The notes under the pieces: generated by a model | Databases searched by the model: none | Told to the model about the DNA's origin: nothing | What the model saw: the letters and a program-made list of their open reading frames with translations, nothing else | Source of the DNA: Aricia agestis | Taxonomy: Eukaryota > Arthropoda > Insecta > Lepidoptera > Lycaenidae | Assembly: GCF_905147365.1 (NCBI RefSeq) | Contig: NC_056412.1 | Location: 7,742,001-7,806,000, forward strand | Direction of reading: 5' to 3' | DNA length: 64,000 nucleotides | Shown here: in pieces, positions 43,409 to 53,946 of the stretch | How positions within the stretch are numbered: the stretch's first letter is position 1 | Layout of the letters: each line of letters opens with the position of its first letter | Translations under genes and position numbers: made by a program

Positions 43409-43905
43409 GGTCGGTTTACATTACTTATTCCAATACGATGATCCAATCCAGCCCTGTTTTTTTTTTAATGAAATAAGGGGGCAAACGAGCAAACGGGTCA
43501 CCTGATGGAAAGTAACTTCCGTCGCCCATGGACACTAGCAGCATCAGAAGAGCTGCAGGTGCGTTACCGGCCTTTTAAGAGGGAATAGGGTAATATGGGA
43601 TGGTATGGATGGGAAGGGAAAGGAATAGGGGAGGGTAGGGAAGGGAATAGGGTAGGGGATTGGGCCTCCGGTAAACTCACTCACTCGGCGAAACATAGCG
43701 CAAGCGCTGTTTCACACCGGTTTTCTGTGAGCCCGTGGTATTTCTCGAGCCGGCCCATTCGTGCCGAAACATGGCTCTCCCACGTCAAATTGAAATATGT
43801 AATACGTACGTCGTACTATTGAATTAATGTAAACGGGCAGAAGAATGCAATTTTGTAAAAAAAAACCTGGACTGTGTCACTGGATTGGAATAATGTAAGC
43901 CGGCC
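43409..43905. mobile_element. MITE interrupted by SINE-like copy 4
   Basis: GTCGGTTTACATTACTTATT...CCAATCCAG and inverse ...CTGGATTGGAATAATGTAAG...CCGGCC are the TIRs. The SINE-like element 43457-43785 sits inside. Confidence 0.65.
43457..43785 (-). mobile_element. SINE-like retroposon, copy 4
   Basis: T10 run at 43457-43466, tail block GCAAACGAGCAAACGGGTCA, G-rich tract, and GGCTCTCCCACGT head at the right end. Minus orientation. Confidence 0.82.
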
Positions 43906-44480
43906 ATTACAGAACAGCAAGAATTATGAAGGCTATTTTTAATATGTAATTTTGAGTTGAGGAAGTGCCAATTAAAGTAATTTAAACCTGATTCCGTGAG
44001 AGCTTTTATAGCTTGAACCGTTGATAAAGCTCTGTTACACTACAGTATTGTGAAGTAATTAATAATTAATTGTTGTGCTTGAACCTTTAATCATTTCATT
44101 TGCCATAATATATTTTAGACACCAACTACTAAAATATGATATGGCAATAAGTTGTTGTTTTTACCCATTACAGAGTTCAAGAGTAAAAATAAGAGAATGT
44201 AAGAAAATAAGAGAATAAAAGAAAAATAAAATTGCAGATTACTTAAAAAGACTATACAGACTGAAAATAATCGATCCTTTTTTAATGGACTAGTACGTCT
44301 GATTCATTTTTGAAGGTTCAGTTCGGTGAGGTTCGATTATGAACCGCAGCAAAGCAAGCGGCTAGTTTCAAAAATTGAAGAAGATAATATCAACAGTCTG
44401 ATATACCTAAGTAATGTTTTTATCTCACAGTGCCTCACTCACGCGTCAGGCTGCTTTTCGTGTGGGTGTTTTTAAGATCC
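43906..44480. other. no feature seen
   Basis: AT-rich, without gene or repeat signal. Confidence 0.35.
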
Positions 44481-44850
44481 AATAATAATAATAATAATAA
44501 CAATTTATTTCAGATCACAAAGAATCCATAGTGTTAGTAGAAATACAATTAAAATTTAAATTATGTTAGTACATTACATTCTAATTCTTATAATAAAAAA
44601 AAATATAAGGAATGCCGAATGGTAAGGCATTGAAACTATCAATGAGCCAATCTCTATCTAACATGCACCTCTATCCAATGCCTTATCAAACCATCAAAAT
44701 TGTCAGTTAATACCCTTAGAATGCTGTTATGACTACTTCTGACAGGCTGCATCAATGACGCCACTCGTTTCCTTAGTATGGCGTTACAGCCATCAGTGCG
44801 AATTTCGGCAAACAACAATAGCATCGCCGTGCTGAGCGATATCATGGCAA
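44481..44850 (-). mobile_element. LINE 3' end with C-terminal ORF fragment
   Basis: Minus strand: a 63-codon frame (44654-44845) with RTDGCNAILRKRVASLMQPV and RSSHNSILRVLTDNFDGL. I know this peptide block from many lepidopteran repeat-derived ORFs at LINE 3' ends. A UTR, GAAATAAATTG and a (TTA)n tail at 44481-44500 follow. Strongly 5' truncated. Confidence 0.6.
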
Positions 44851-44934
44851 GCTCACGTCAATGAAGCCATTCTATTGGTTCTCAAAAATACATTCCTCGC
44901 AACACATGATATTCTCTGGTGGAAACGCAAAGGG

Positions 44935-45023
44935 CGCGTTCAGACGTACGCGTTTTCCGCGCGCGCGCACTCAGCTCGCGTGTGTTCCCAAACGCTACAG
45001 CAGAAGACGCACGTCTGGACGCA
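44935..45023. mobile_element. small palindromic MITE
   Basis: GCGCGTTCAGACGTACGCG and inverse CGCACGTCTGGACGCA bracket a GC-rich 90-bp segment (CCGCGCGCGCGCACTC). Reading frames on the + strand through it are incidental. Confidence 0.45.
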
Positions 45024-45610
45024 TCGTGAGGCAGCACATGTACCTACGAATGACAGTCTTCAATCGAAACGACATTCGATTCGAATTCGAATGATTCGAA
45101 GTATAAAAATCGTACACCTAATCACTTGAACGATCGTTTATTTGAATGGTTAATTTTATTTGAATACTCTACAATAGCCACCAATGTTTCATTATCTGGT
45201 CAGAGTTCATAGGTGCTTGGAGTGACAGATGCAGAAAAAAGGAGAAATTAAAAAAAAAAAACTCACTCTATAGTGTAAAAAATGTGCAAAAATATCAGCT
45301 CTCATTGTGACAATACCGCGGCGTTATACAAGTTGCGTAAGCGTCAAACAGAAAAGCACCATATAAAGGACAAGAGCGTGGTGAATTTCATTTTCTAAAA
45401 CCCGATTAAAGAGGTGACGCGCCGAGGTCGGGTAACGGGGAACAGCTCGAAATCGAAAGGCGCTCGAAACCGAAACCGAAGGGAGGGTCCCGTTATCCTG
45501 CGAGAAGGAAAGCTCCCGTTAACGCCTCAACAATCACCTATTACGACTCAAGAGTTACGACTCACGACTCACTGGAACGGATGTGTAAACCTCTGATTAA
45601 TTTTAATTTT
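45024..45610. other. unassigned, partly GC-richer
   Basis: 45400-45600 (GTGACGCGCCGAGGTCGGGT..., CGAAACCGAAACCGAAGGG) has a 60-codon frame at 45414-45596 rich in Arg and Lys. It is not recognised. Near 45073 is a palindrome-like CATTCGATTCGAATTCGAAT. Confidence 0.25.
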
Positions 45611-45683
45611 TTAGACGACCTGCCTTTTTTTTCGCGTAGGGGAAACCCATCATGGGTGCCCCGGGTTGTTAGACGACCTGCCT
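45611..45683 (-). mobile_element. 43-bp retroposed insert with 15-bp target duplication
   Basis: TTAGACGACCTGCCT occurs at 45611-45625 and again at 45669-45683. Between them, on the minus strand, lies CAACCCGGGGCACCCATGAT... ending in CCTACGCG and seven A. A long target duplication plus a poly-A end means an extremely 5'-truncated LINE or SINE insertion. Confidence 0.8.
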
Positions 45684-45684
45684 G

Positions 45685-45918
45685 ACTAGCATACGCCAAC
45701 GAGATATCTCACTCTCGAGATCATTAAAAACTACTCGTCTCATAATGTCAAAATCTCGACATTATCTCAACAAAACTCTATAAAATGTGTTATTTCGATG
45801 ATAGGTCTACGCGAGAAAAAATGTTTGTCATGCTAGGGTCAATAGAGATGAAGAGACAAACCATCAAACATCGAGAAAACATGTATCTGAGTGAGATATC
45901 TCGTTGGCGTATGCTAGT
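45685..45918. mobile_element. MITE with perfect 28-bp TIRs
   Basis: ACTAGCATACGCCAACGAGA...TATCTCAC (45685-45712) and its exact inverse (45891-45918). Imperfect pairing extends outward (ACCTGCCTG / CAGACAGGT). Interior 178 bp non-coding. Confidence 0.85.
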
Positions 45919-45984
45919 ACAGACAGGTGAATTTCGAATCAATTCCCTTCCAAAACTTTCCCTGGACTTCCACGGATCAAGACT

Positions 45985-46035
45985 AAAGTTAGCCAAATCG
46001 TTACAATCGTTCTAGGTTTTAGCGAGACCAACTTT
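45985..46035 (-). mobile_element. Helitron-like fragment
   Basis: GCCAAATCGTTACAATCG and 'TTTTAGCGAGACCAACTTTG' are the inverse of the block in 176-330 and 6240-6690. Confidence 0.4.
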
Positions 46036-46095
46036 GAAATCAATTTTAATTTACATAGTCTATAACGGAGAGCATAATTTTTACAATGGGGAATA

Positions 46096-46138
46096 AAAGG
46101 CAGAACAATCGCATCCACCATGCGATTGTTCTGCCTTT
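46096..46138. repeat. perfect hairpin, 19-bp arms, 5-nt loop
   Basis: AAAGGCAGAACAATCGCAT (46096-46114) and its exact inverse (46120-46138). Confidence 0.87.
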
Positions 46139-46171
46139 ATTGATAATAGAAACTGAAAACCCGTCTGCATT

Positions 46172-46528
46172 TTGTTAGACCCTTTTTTTTTTGTTAACAT
46201 GCTTTACGCATCCCCGGCAAATTGGGAAATCGGCCGGGATATGTGGGACTCCTGTCTACCCACTAAAACCCCATGGTGCTCCACTCATCGCTTAAGGCAG
46301 AGTTGCGGATACGATAGAACCTACCGCAAACATTTTTTAGACCATTTTGTTGGACCCAGAGCGCCCAGAGTCAGTATAACAGTAAACATGAATCTAACGA
46401 ACTGCAGCCTGCAGAGTGCAGGCTGCAAAGCGTACCAAAAATTATATTATACACTGTACACACACAGTCTCGAAGTCTCGAAGAACATAATATCACCTTC
46501 TTCTGGCGAGTCGGGTAAAAGAAGATAA
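46172..46528 (+). other. unassigned 118-codon frame, probably repeat-derived
   Basis: The frame passes through GGGAAATCGGCCGGGATATG and 'CTACCCACTAAAACCCCATG', a block I associate with repeated lepidopteran DNA. Includes a perfect hairpin GCAGCCTGCA / TGCAGGCTGC at 46404-46426. No protein domain is recognised and I do not call a gene. Confidence 0.25.
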
Positions 46529-46721
46529 TATGAACGTGTATCTTCAAAACTATCAAAATACTCTTATTGAATTCAGAACACAAAACTAAGGGGAAGACAC
46601 GACTCCTTGCTGTTTTACCATTTTCCTATATAAGCCTTATTCAAAGTTAACTTGCTGACGAAAATCCATTTCAAAGTATAACCAGCCTTTATAGGGAACA
46701 ATCTTTTCAGAAGTTTATGTA

Positions 46722-46906
46722 TCTTATATCTTTAAACGAGCAATTCTTGTATATATATATAATTGGAATCTCGGAATCGGCTCCAACGATTTTCATGAAA
46801 TTTAGTATATGGGGGTTTCGGGGGCGATAAATCGATCTAGCTAGGAATCATTTTTAGAAAATATCATTTTCATCGAATACCGAGCAAAGCTCGGTCAAGT
46901 AGCTAG
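46722..46906 (+). mobile_element. complete non-autonomous Helitron
   Basis: A|TCTTATATCTTTAAACGAGC ... ACCGAGC-AAA-GCTCGGT hairpin, then CAAGTAGCTAG|T. All Helitron hallmarks (A|T target, TC start, 3' hairpin about 10 nt from a CTAG end, no TIR or duplication) are visible in 185 bp. Relatives: 735, 49818, 56455. Confidence 0.9.
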
Positions 46907-48223
46907 TGTAATATTATATTAAGTAGTGTGAAAGTCATAAAATATGGGTATAATAATTATTAATAACTAATTATCTTATTTATAATAATATATATTTCAG
47001 AATTCAGAGTTCACTGTTCAGAATATATTTCATTCATATTATTGTCTATGAAATAGTTTTTATTACTCGTAGTCTAATAAGATCCAATAATATTAACAGT
47101 TTTCAGAAGCCCCGAGCCCGGTTACACAGTCTGAAAAACGTTGCTCTGTAAAAATTTGATGGCTCTTGGTGTCAAGACAAGCGCCATCTATTTATTATTA
47201 TATAAACTATGTCAACAACTTATCAAACTAACAAATGTTATGTTACTTCGATAGATGTCGCTACATATTTTTACGTTAATTAAAATTATTTATTATTAAT
47301 TTAATTATTGATAGTATTTAATGATAAAAACAGTTTTACGCATTCAATAATTTTTAACTTGCTATTGATATACTGTTTTATTTTAGAAAAACTTTTTTAA
47401 ATTATAAAGATCACGAAATTAAACACTCAAATAGCGCCATCTATGCAACCACTTTAAAACTACTTTGTCATGACAACAGGAAGTAATAAATTTGGTTCAG
47501 CCTCTATACGCTAGATGGCAAAATATTGAATTTAAAAATATTATTTTTAAATTACATAATGGAATCATTACTGTTTAAATTTAAATATTATTTAAATATA
47601 CTTACAGTACAACATATTGTATTTTAATTTATCATTTGTAGCTTTGTAAGGTCTATATTGTCACTGCAAAATTCTAATTATTATAAGTACTTACTTATTT
47701 TACATTCTAATTATTTTAACAAAGTTGCGGACCGCCCGCGCCGTCGTGGCAGTCCAAACCTAATTATTATCTATTATTATTATTATTATATGTATAATTA
47801 TATTATATAGTTTAAGTAAATGTAACTAAATATGTATGAAGTAACTTTTATGGTAGGGTATAATATAATATTAATTTACTCAGTAAGTAATTAGGTACCT
47901 ACTCTACCAAAAAAGAACATTGTTTGTCTCAAATAAAATATGTTTCTATTCATTCATACTAAATATTCATTAGCCCGGTTACCGGTAGGCGCTTCGTCGG
48001 AACGTCGGACTAAAGAGGAGTGTTTTGTTTTTTTATCATTTCACACGTAAAATCTAAATTTCCATTAAAAAGCCTCGAATACTTGTATTCGTTGACCAAG
48101 TTCAAGGTTAACTTAGCATTAGCTGAGAATTTACTTTTTCAACTTTATAAAACATCATTCAAAGTTGTATCTTTTGCACTCAGCTCAAAAAACATATTTT
48201 TAATTTTTCTATAATAACCATAG
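46907..48223. other. no gene; cluster of GCGCCATCTA motifs
   Basis: AT-rich. GCGCCATCTA or its inverse/near variants occur at 47181-47190, 47252-47263, 47433-47442 and 47510-47520. The rest shows no feature. A GC patch GCGGACCGCCCGCGCCGTCG lies near 47727. Confidence 0.4.
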
Positions 48224-48420
48224 CCATACTAATGTTATAAGCAAATGAAAAAGTGTGTTCTTGTGTCTATCTGGTACCTCTTTACTCATGGGCGTACCGA
48301 GAGAGGGGCAGGGGGGGGAGGGGGGGGCAGCTGCACCCATCTATCCCGGAAAAATGTACGGTTCGCGCGCGATTGGAGTAGCCCGCTACTCCAATCGCGC
48401 GCGAACCGTCATTTATCTAG
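48224..48420 (+). mobile_element. Helitron with an internal perfect hairpin
   Basis: Starts near CCATACTAATGTTATAAGC and ends TTATCTAG before T. Shares TCCCGGAAAAATGTACGGTT with the 12057 family, but directly afterwards the sequence folds back (48358-48409) instead of continuing to the usual GTTGCG hairpin. Contains a G-rich run at 48306-48328. Confidence 0.6.
48358..48409. repeat. perfect hairpin, 25-bp arms, 2-nt loop
   Basis: Arm 48358-48382 (ACGGTTCGCGCGCGATTGGA + GTAGC) and exact inverse 48385-48409 separated by CC. The left arm starts inside a recognisable Helitron block (GTACGGTTC). Confidence 0.9.
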
Positions 48421-48488
48421 TTATGAATACTTACCTAAGTTTATTCTGTTTTATTTAGCTTCGTGCTTAGATGTTAGCTATACCCTAA

Positions 48489-48801
48489 GGGCTGGTTTAC
48501 ACGTATATTAAGTTGATAAGTAGTTTACTAAATTTTAATTTTAGTAAATCTAAATTTTAAGTTATTCATTGCATGTAAACACAAAATTTAGTAGCAAGTA
48601 GCAAATTAAAATTTAGTTAAGTACTAAACAAGGAAATAAGAAATTTGACTATTTTCCTATGATATTCTATTATAAAAATATTGTCTAGTATGTTGGCAGG
48701 CGGGGCTTCTTGTCACTTGACACAATATTTCGGGCAGGCACTTCAAATTAAGTTAAAATTTAGTTACTACTTATCTACTTAATACGACGTGTAAACCAGC
48801 C
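48489..48801. mobile_element. MITE with about 50-bp TIRs
   Basis: GGGCTGGTTTACACGTATAT...ACTAAATTTTAA and inverse ...TTAAAATTTAGTTAC...ACGTGTAAACCAGCC. 313 bp, AT-rich, non-coding. Confidence 0.8.
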
Positions 48802-49059
48802 ATAATAAAGAAGGTACATAGGTACCAAAACTGATTCATAGATTACAGACAAAATCTAAGTAAGTAACATAAATAAAATCAGTTTCAAAGCAATTGCTCC
48901 AAAGCAATATTATGTATCCCCGTGGAATTTCCCATTCCACTATCTTGATAAAAATATTTACGTTTGTGAATTATTGCTCATTCATCGCCATTGCTAATTC
49001 TGCTCAAATCGATCGATCAACATTTGAATATTAATTTATTTCGTATTCATTCACAGTAG

Positions 49060-49106
49060 GAACCGCGGTATAGTGAATATTATATATATTCACTATACCG
49101 CGGTTC
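49060..49106. repeat. perfect hairpin, 21-bp arms, 5-nt loop
   Basis: GAACCGCGGTATAGTGAATAT-type arm (first 20: GAACCGCGGTATAGTGAATA) at 49060-49080 and exact inverse at 49086-49106. Confidence 0.88.
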
Positions 49107-49140
49107 TATATAAAACTAGATGATCCGGCAACGTTGTTTT

Positions 49141-49180
49141 GCCATACCGATGTGGGAAATTTTCCCCACATCGGTATGGC
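49141..49180. repeat. perfect hairpin, 16-bp arms, 8-nt loop
   Basis: GCCATACCGATGTGGG (49141-49156) and inverse (49165-49180). It follows ACTAGATGATCCGGCAACG, the inverse of a Helitron end. Confidence 0.87.
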
Positions 49181-49193
49181 ATTTATTATGGCA

Positions 49194-49240
49194 GAATTAT
49201 CTTTTGGGTTCTGTATTACAGGAACCCGAAAGATAATTCT
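49194..49240. repeat. hairpin, 19-bp arms, one mismatch
   Basis: AGAATTATCTTTTGGGTTC (49194-49212) and the inverse of AGAATTATCTTTCGGGTTC (49222-49240). Confidence 0.8.
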
Positions 49241-49296
49241 TTTGTGCGTAATTATTAGTACGAAGTCGGAAGCAACATCAAGGTAATTATTTGATA

Positions 49297-49486
49297 CTAG
49301 ATGACGCCCGCAACTCCGTTGCGCCAAAATTCGTTTATCACGTGGGAACCGTACATTTTTCTGGGATGAAAAATACCCTATGTCCTTCCCGGTATTAAAG
49401 TATCCCCATACCAATTTTCAGCAAAATCGGTTCAGCGGTTTGGGCGTGAAGAGGTAACAGACATACAGACACACTTTCGCAATTAT
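49297..49486 (-). mobile_element. Helitron, minus strand, 5' end replaced by a SINE
   Basis: + strand A|CTAGATGACGCCCGCAACTC: inverse of a CTAG end with the GTTGCG...CGCAAC-type hairpin (CGCAACTCCGTTGCG). Continues through CGGTTCAGCGGTTTGGGCG to CTTTCGCAATTATAAT, where the SINE 49487-49805 interrupts it. Confidence 0.75.
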
Positions 49487-49805
49487 AATAATGATAATAA
49501 TATCTATGGATCCTTCACACCACGTCAGTCTGGCCCCGTACTAAGTACCTGAAGGACTTGTGTTACGGGCACCAGACGACGGAAATATAGTTACCTAATT
49601 CTTTTATATAGGTATAATTAGTACATTTTATATTTAAGATTTTTATTTTTTATTATATCATACTAATCATACATAATATTATATTTAATACACATCCAAG
49701 ACCCAGGAACATTGAACACTTTTATTCCGTCGGTCGGCGGAATTCGAACCCGCGACCCCCGACTTGCGCTACCAACGCGCCACCAACCAGCCACCAAGGT
49801 CGCCG
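49487..49805 (-). mobile_element. tRNA-derived SINE, copy 2
   Basis: (AAT)n tail at 49487-49502, body GGATCCTTCACACCACGTCA shared with 6318-6605, and a decayed tRNA-like head (GAATTCGAACCCGCG = inverse of the B box). Diverged from copy 1. Confidence 0.75.
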
Positions 49806-49817
49806 ATATATTTTATA

Positions 49818-49997
49818 TCTTATATCTTTAAACGAGCAATTCTTGTATATATATATCCTCCAGGCTTCAACGATTTTTATGAAATTTAGTATATAGGGGT
49901 TTCGGGGGTGATAAATCGATCTAGCTAGAAATAATTAAAAAAAATGACATTTTCATCGAATACTGAGCAAAGCTCGGTCTAATATATAAATAGCTAG
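49818..49997 (+). mobile_element. complete non-autonomous Helitron
   Basis: A|TCTTATATCTTTAAACGAGC ... GAGC-AAA-GCTC hairpin ... TAGCTAG|T. Same family as 46722-46906. It lies directly next to the SINE. Confidence 0.85.
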
Positions 49998-50784
49998 TTA
50001 TATTAATGCCTGTTTTCACCAACGGCCTCCTAAGTCCTAACGCTAAGTGGTCCCCTAGCGGCCATTAAGGGTACATATCCTTTAAGGTTTCACGAATTTT
50101 TGTGTGTCACGTTCGTCCTTAGGGCGTAAGAACTTTAGCAAAACATTACTTTTTTTTAAATGTGTCACATCCTTATTATATTAATAATCAAGTAGGTATC
50201 ACATAAAAAATCTTTAATTAAAATTGATCGTTAAATATTAGGTACTTACCTAATCTGGTAATTATATCAAGATAATATAGGTACATACTTAATTGATATT
50301 TTTTGCTATTTGTATTATTTAATATTTATTCAAAAATAGCAAACTGCCACGCGGGATATTTTTTGTTACAAAATATTTATTATACCTATACGCTAAGGTT
50401 AACTAATATGATGGTTCACGATAAACGTTATTTTTATCACTTTAAACGTGATAATTTTATAGAGAGGCTATAATAAAAAATTAATAGTGTTAAAAATACG
50501 ATGAGTATGTGCCCCTTTAAATATTAGGAAAATAGAGAAATTCACCGTAAAAGTAACAGCACTGAAAAATACTTTTGACTTCTATGTTTGTATGAGAAAA
50601 GAAGCCCCGACGCAATGTGATGAATTTGCCCATACAATAACAAAAAAAAAAAAAACATTTCAGTACCGCTACTTTTACGAGGGGATCATACACACACTAA
50701 ATAATTATTATGACTTTATTTTGTTTACTGTTTACACCCTGCTTAAGTGTATTAAGACTATTCATTGAGATATAATTATCATTA
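49998..50784. other. no gene; possible MITE end near 50007
   Basis: GCCTGTTTTCACCAACGGCC at 50007 resembles MITE ends of the 42049 type; no matching right end was found. The rest is AT-rich. Confidence 0.35.
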
Positions 50785-52082
50785 TTTGGTTGGGGAAAAA
50801 GTTTCTTCGCATTTTATATTATAAAAATTCAAAAGGTTTTTTATAAGTAAAGTTTATTTACAATTGACTAAAGTATATAGGTGCCACTTTTTGTCATCTT
50901 GTTGGTAGGGACATAATCCCATTGCTATAAAAATTTTGGGGCTTCTGATGAAAAAACTGCGACAACTGGTTTTGGCAGTCCTCTTGTGATGTCAACCTGA
51001 CACTGCCTAAGGAATTCTGCAACGACCGAAACAGGTGGAAATCTGAAAGTGCAAGGTCAGGACTATATGTAAAACGGCGGATGCATTAACAGCTCCCAGC
51101 CAAACTCCCGTAATTTTTGCTGAGTGGCTAAAGATGTGTGAGGTCTAACGTTATCATGGTGAAAAACCACACCCCTTCTGTTGATTAATTCCGGCCGCTT
51201 TCTCTCAACTTATTGCTTTAATCTCATCAGTTGTTCGCAGTACAGTTCAGAATCGATGGTCCTGCCTAGCGGTAACAGCTCATAATTAATGATGCCCTTC
51301 CAATACCACCACACACACAGCATCACTTTGTTGCGAGTTCACCCGGGTTTCGCCACAGTCTATGAAGCCTGACCGGCCTTTGACCACGATCTTTTTCGCA
51401 CGTTCCTGTACGTGATCCAATTTTCATCACCAGTTATGAGCTTCTTCAAAAGTGGTTCGGTTTTATTACGTCGTCATAAATAATCACAAATGATTAAGTA
51501 CACGGTTCATCAGGTTTCTTTCAGTGAGCTCATGAGGCACCCAAATATCGAGCCTTTTTGTGTACCCACTACCCAGCTTTTTTCAAATGTGCCAAAACCG
51601 TTTTGTGGTCAATCCCCAGTTCTTCAGCTACATCGTAACTACTAATATGCCGATCTTGCTCCACTTTTTCAAAAATGGCATCAGTTTTGTCCGTAACAGG
51701 GCGACCAAAGCGACGTGCATCTTTGATATCAAAAATTCCAGATTGAAAACGCTTAAACCAAATTTGCGCTATTCTCACAGATACTTACTACATTAGGTCC
51801 ATAAAAATCACAATTTTTTCGCGGCTTGTGTTGCATTTTTACCTTTTTTGTAATAAATTTTTAAAATGTATCGAATTTCTTCATTAGAATCACTCATTTT
51901 AACAATAAGATAACAAATGAAAATCAAACATTTACCTAATTTGAATTTGGAATTGTCTTCTGTAAAATTAAAACTTTTTAATGATACCAAAATCAGCCAG
52001 ATACAATTATTGGTATAGCCCAAGAGAGACAAGTTCATTCATACATTTCATATAATGCGAAAATACTTTTTCCTCAACCTAT
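50785..52082 (-). mobile_element. mariner transposon
   Basis: Imperfect TIRs of about 30 bp (TTTGGTTGGGGAAAAAGTTT at the left, and ATAGGTTGAGGAAAAAGTAT on the inverse of the right) with TA duplications at 50783-50784 and 52083-52084. Length 1298 bp, typical for mariner. It contains a decayed transposase on the minus strand. Confidence 0.92.
50881..51897 (-). pseudogene. mariner transposase, inactivated
   Basis: Starts at ATG 51897 (MSDSNEEIRYILKIYYKKGK, ATQAAKKL). In another frame (51569-51778) follow the helix-turn-helix and linker: WFKRFQSGIFDIKDARRFGR, PVTDKTDAIFEKVEQDRHIS, ELGIDHKTVLAHLKKAG. Further down the minus strand INYELLPLGRTIDSELYCEQ, an in-frame stop, then VVFHHDNVRPHTS, containing the second catalytic Asp, and QQKLREFGWELL are legible. 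Frameshifts and stops make it non-functional. The intact family encodes about 345 aa, a DD34D transposase. Confidence 0.88.
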
Positions 52083-52704
52083 TATTTGGATTTCCATCAG
52101 CGACTTCTTGTATGTCCATGTTATCTAATATCTAGATACAGGGAAGGCTGAATAGAAGGGAAAAAAAGGAAAAACCACCTAACTATAATGCTAGGAAGGT
52201 GCGCAACTACAAGCAGAATAGCCAATGAGAGTTATTATGATAACTACAAAATGTGTAGAAGAAAATTATTCTTCTACACATTTTATTATTCTTCTACACA
52301 TTTTGTAGTTTGCAGTTTTGTAGTTTGCGATATCTAAAACAATCAACAATCGTTCGGAGAAGCCTAGTACTGATGTTTTGATTCTCGTACCGGTTTTATA
52401 TCGAGTTGATCTTATGATTTATGACATTAAATTTTTAACTGTGATTAGGTATTATAACTAAGCCAAAAAACCTCAAAATATGTTGGCCAGTCAAAACTGA
52501 TTATATCTGTTACCGGCAATATGTAAAATCCGGCATTGTATACAACGCCTAGGTAATGAAAAGAATGCCTAAGACGCGAAGACTATGTATGAAATATTAT
52601 TTATTGTATAGAGGTAAATTAACTAGGCATTTTACCTCTCTACAATGCCGACTTCGAAGCCGGTAATGTATGAAATCCTCAATTATTTCGATTGGTACTC
52701 AACT
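52083..52704. other. no gene; short local duplications
   Basis: TTCTTCTACACATTTT is repeated at 52267 and 52288, followed by TTTGTAGTTTGC twice. A plus/minus pairing of TACAAAATGTGTAGAAGAA with TTCTTCTACACATTTT is also visible. No ORF. Confidence 0.5.
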
Positions 52705-53150
52705 TCCTACTAATATTATAAAGGCGAAAGTTTGTTTGGATGTATGGATGTGTGGATGTATGGATGTTTGTTACTCTTTCACGCAAAAACTACTGAACGG
52801 ATTTTAATGAAACTTTACAATTATATAGCTTATACATCAGAATAACACATAGGCTACAATTTTAACCGACTTTCAAAATGGGGAAGGTGTTATGTTCTTT
52901 TTTTATGTTCAACGATTACTCCGCCGTTTGTTAACCGATTTTCAAAACTTTTCTTTTGGCATTTAGGGTATCATCCCAATTTGGTATTATATTCATGAAA
53001 ATGGTGATCTGATGAAGGATCCATAAGTAATCGATGGAACTCCTCAAAATTTATAGGGAAACATATAATTGTGGTGCCTTCGGTTTCGTGAGAATTATTC
53101 TAAGCATATGCTACCAACAAGTAAGACTTTGCACCGAAGTATGAGGAACA
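52705..53150 (+). mobile_element. Helitron-like element
   Basis: Head TCCTACTAATATTATAAAGG, GGATGTATGGATGTTTGTTA, 'TACTGAACGGATTTTAATGA', then AACCGACTTTCAAAATGGGG and a 300-bp block that matches 56690-57000. The 3' CTAG end was not found. Confidence 0.55.
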
Positions 53151-53735
53151 TACTTTATGAAATGCATGTCACAATTAGATCACCACTTCTATAAATTCGG
53201 ATTTAAACCTTATATTATAAACAACAAAATTAAAAAAAAACTGAGTGATCGCTGAATAAACAAAAATAAAAACTATAAGTATCATGTATTATTTGTGACG
53301 AAAATATTGTAATTCTTTTAATTTACTTCACATTTAAACATACTTAGTCTAAAATCAGTTTATTTTACACATCAATGGGAGATCAAGAAAAGTGAAAACA
53401 TTGAAAGCAGATCACCAGGTATTTTATATAACGTTTAGGTATTATGTAAATTACCTAGGCAAAGTAGGTACGTAATGGATAAAGATATTCATAATGTTTT
53501 ATACATTGCACAGGTATTGTACACTTTGCCTAGGAAATGTATAGAATGCCTATATATGCAGATTGCCGGTAACATATCCAAGGAATATTCCAAACAAACA
53601 ACATATCAAAACAATCTTCGTAGGTATAGCAGCTATTTAAACTTGGTGCTGCCTTGTCTATGGCTCCACAGTAAAACAATACAAAATAATATCGCAATAA
53701 TAATAATATTACTACGATAAGCGTCGATGGAAACA
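53151..53735. other. no gene seen
   Basis: AT-rich. An 81-codon + frame (53475-53720) and its minus shadow have no recognisable domain. Confidence 0.35.
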
Positions 53736-53946
53736 CCATGCTAATATTATAAATGAGAAAGTGTCTGTCTGTCTGTCTGTCTCTTACCAAACCACTGAAC
53801 CGATTTTGCCAAAATTTGTTATACTTAGTGATACATAGATTGGCGAGTCCCGGGAAAAGGTATAATATATTACTTTTTATTCCGGAAAAATGTACGGTTC
53901 CCGCGTGATAACCTAATTTTGGTGCAACGAGGTTGCGGGCGTAATA
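53736..53946 (+). mobile_element. Helitron of the 12057 family
   Basis: CCATGCTAATATTATAAATG, (GTCT)n, 'AACCACTGAACCGATTTTGC', GGAAAAATGTACGGTTCCCG and the GCAAC-GAG-GTTGC 3' hairpin. The CTAG end is altered. Confidence 0.7.

Noticed and set aside
46371..46583. Minus ORF opposite the 46172 frame
   Set aside because: Shadow of repeat-like sequence and of a palindrome.
51560..51796. 78-codon + strand ORF
   Set aside because: It lies antisense to the mariner transposase remnant.
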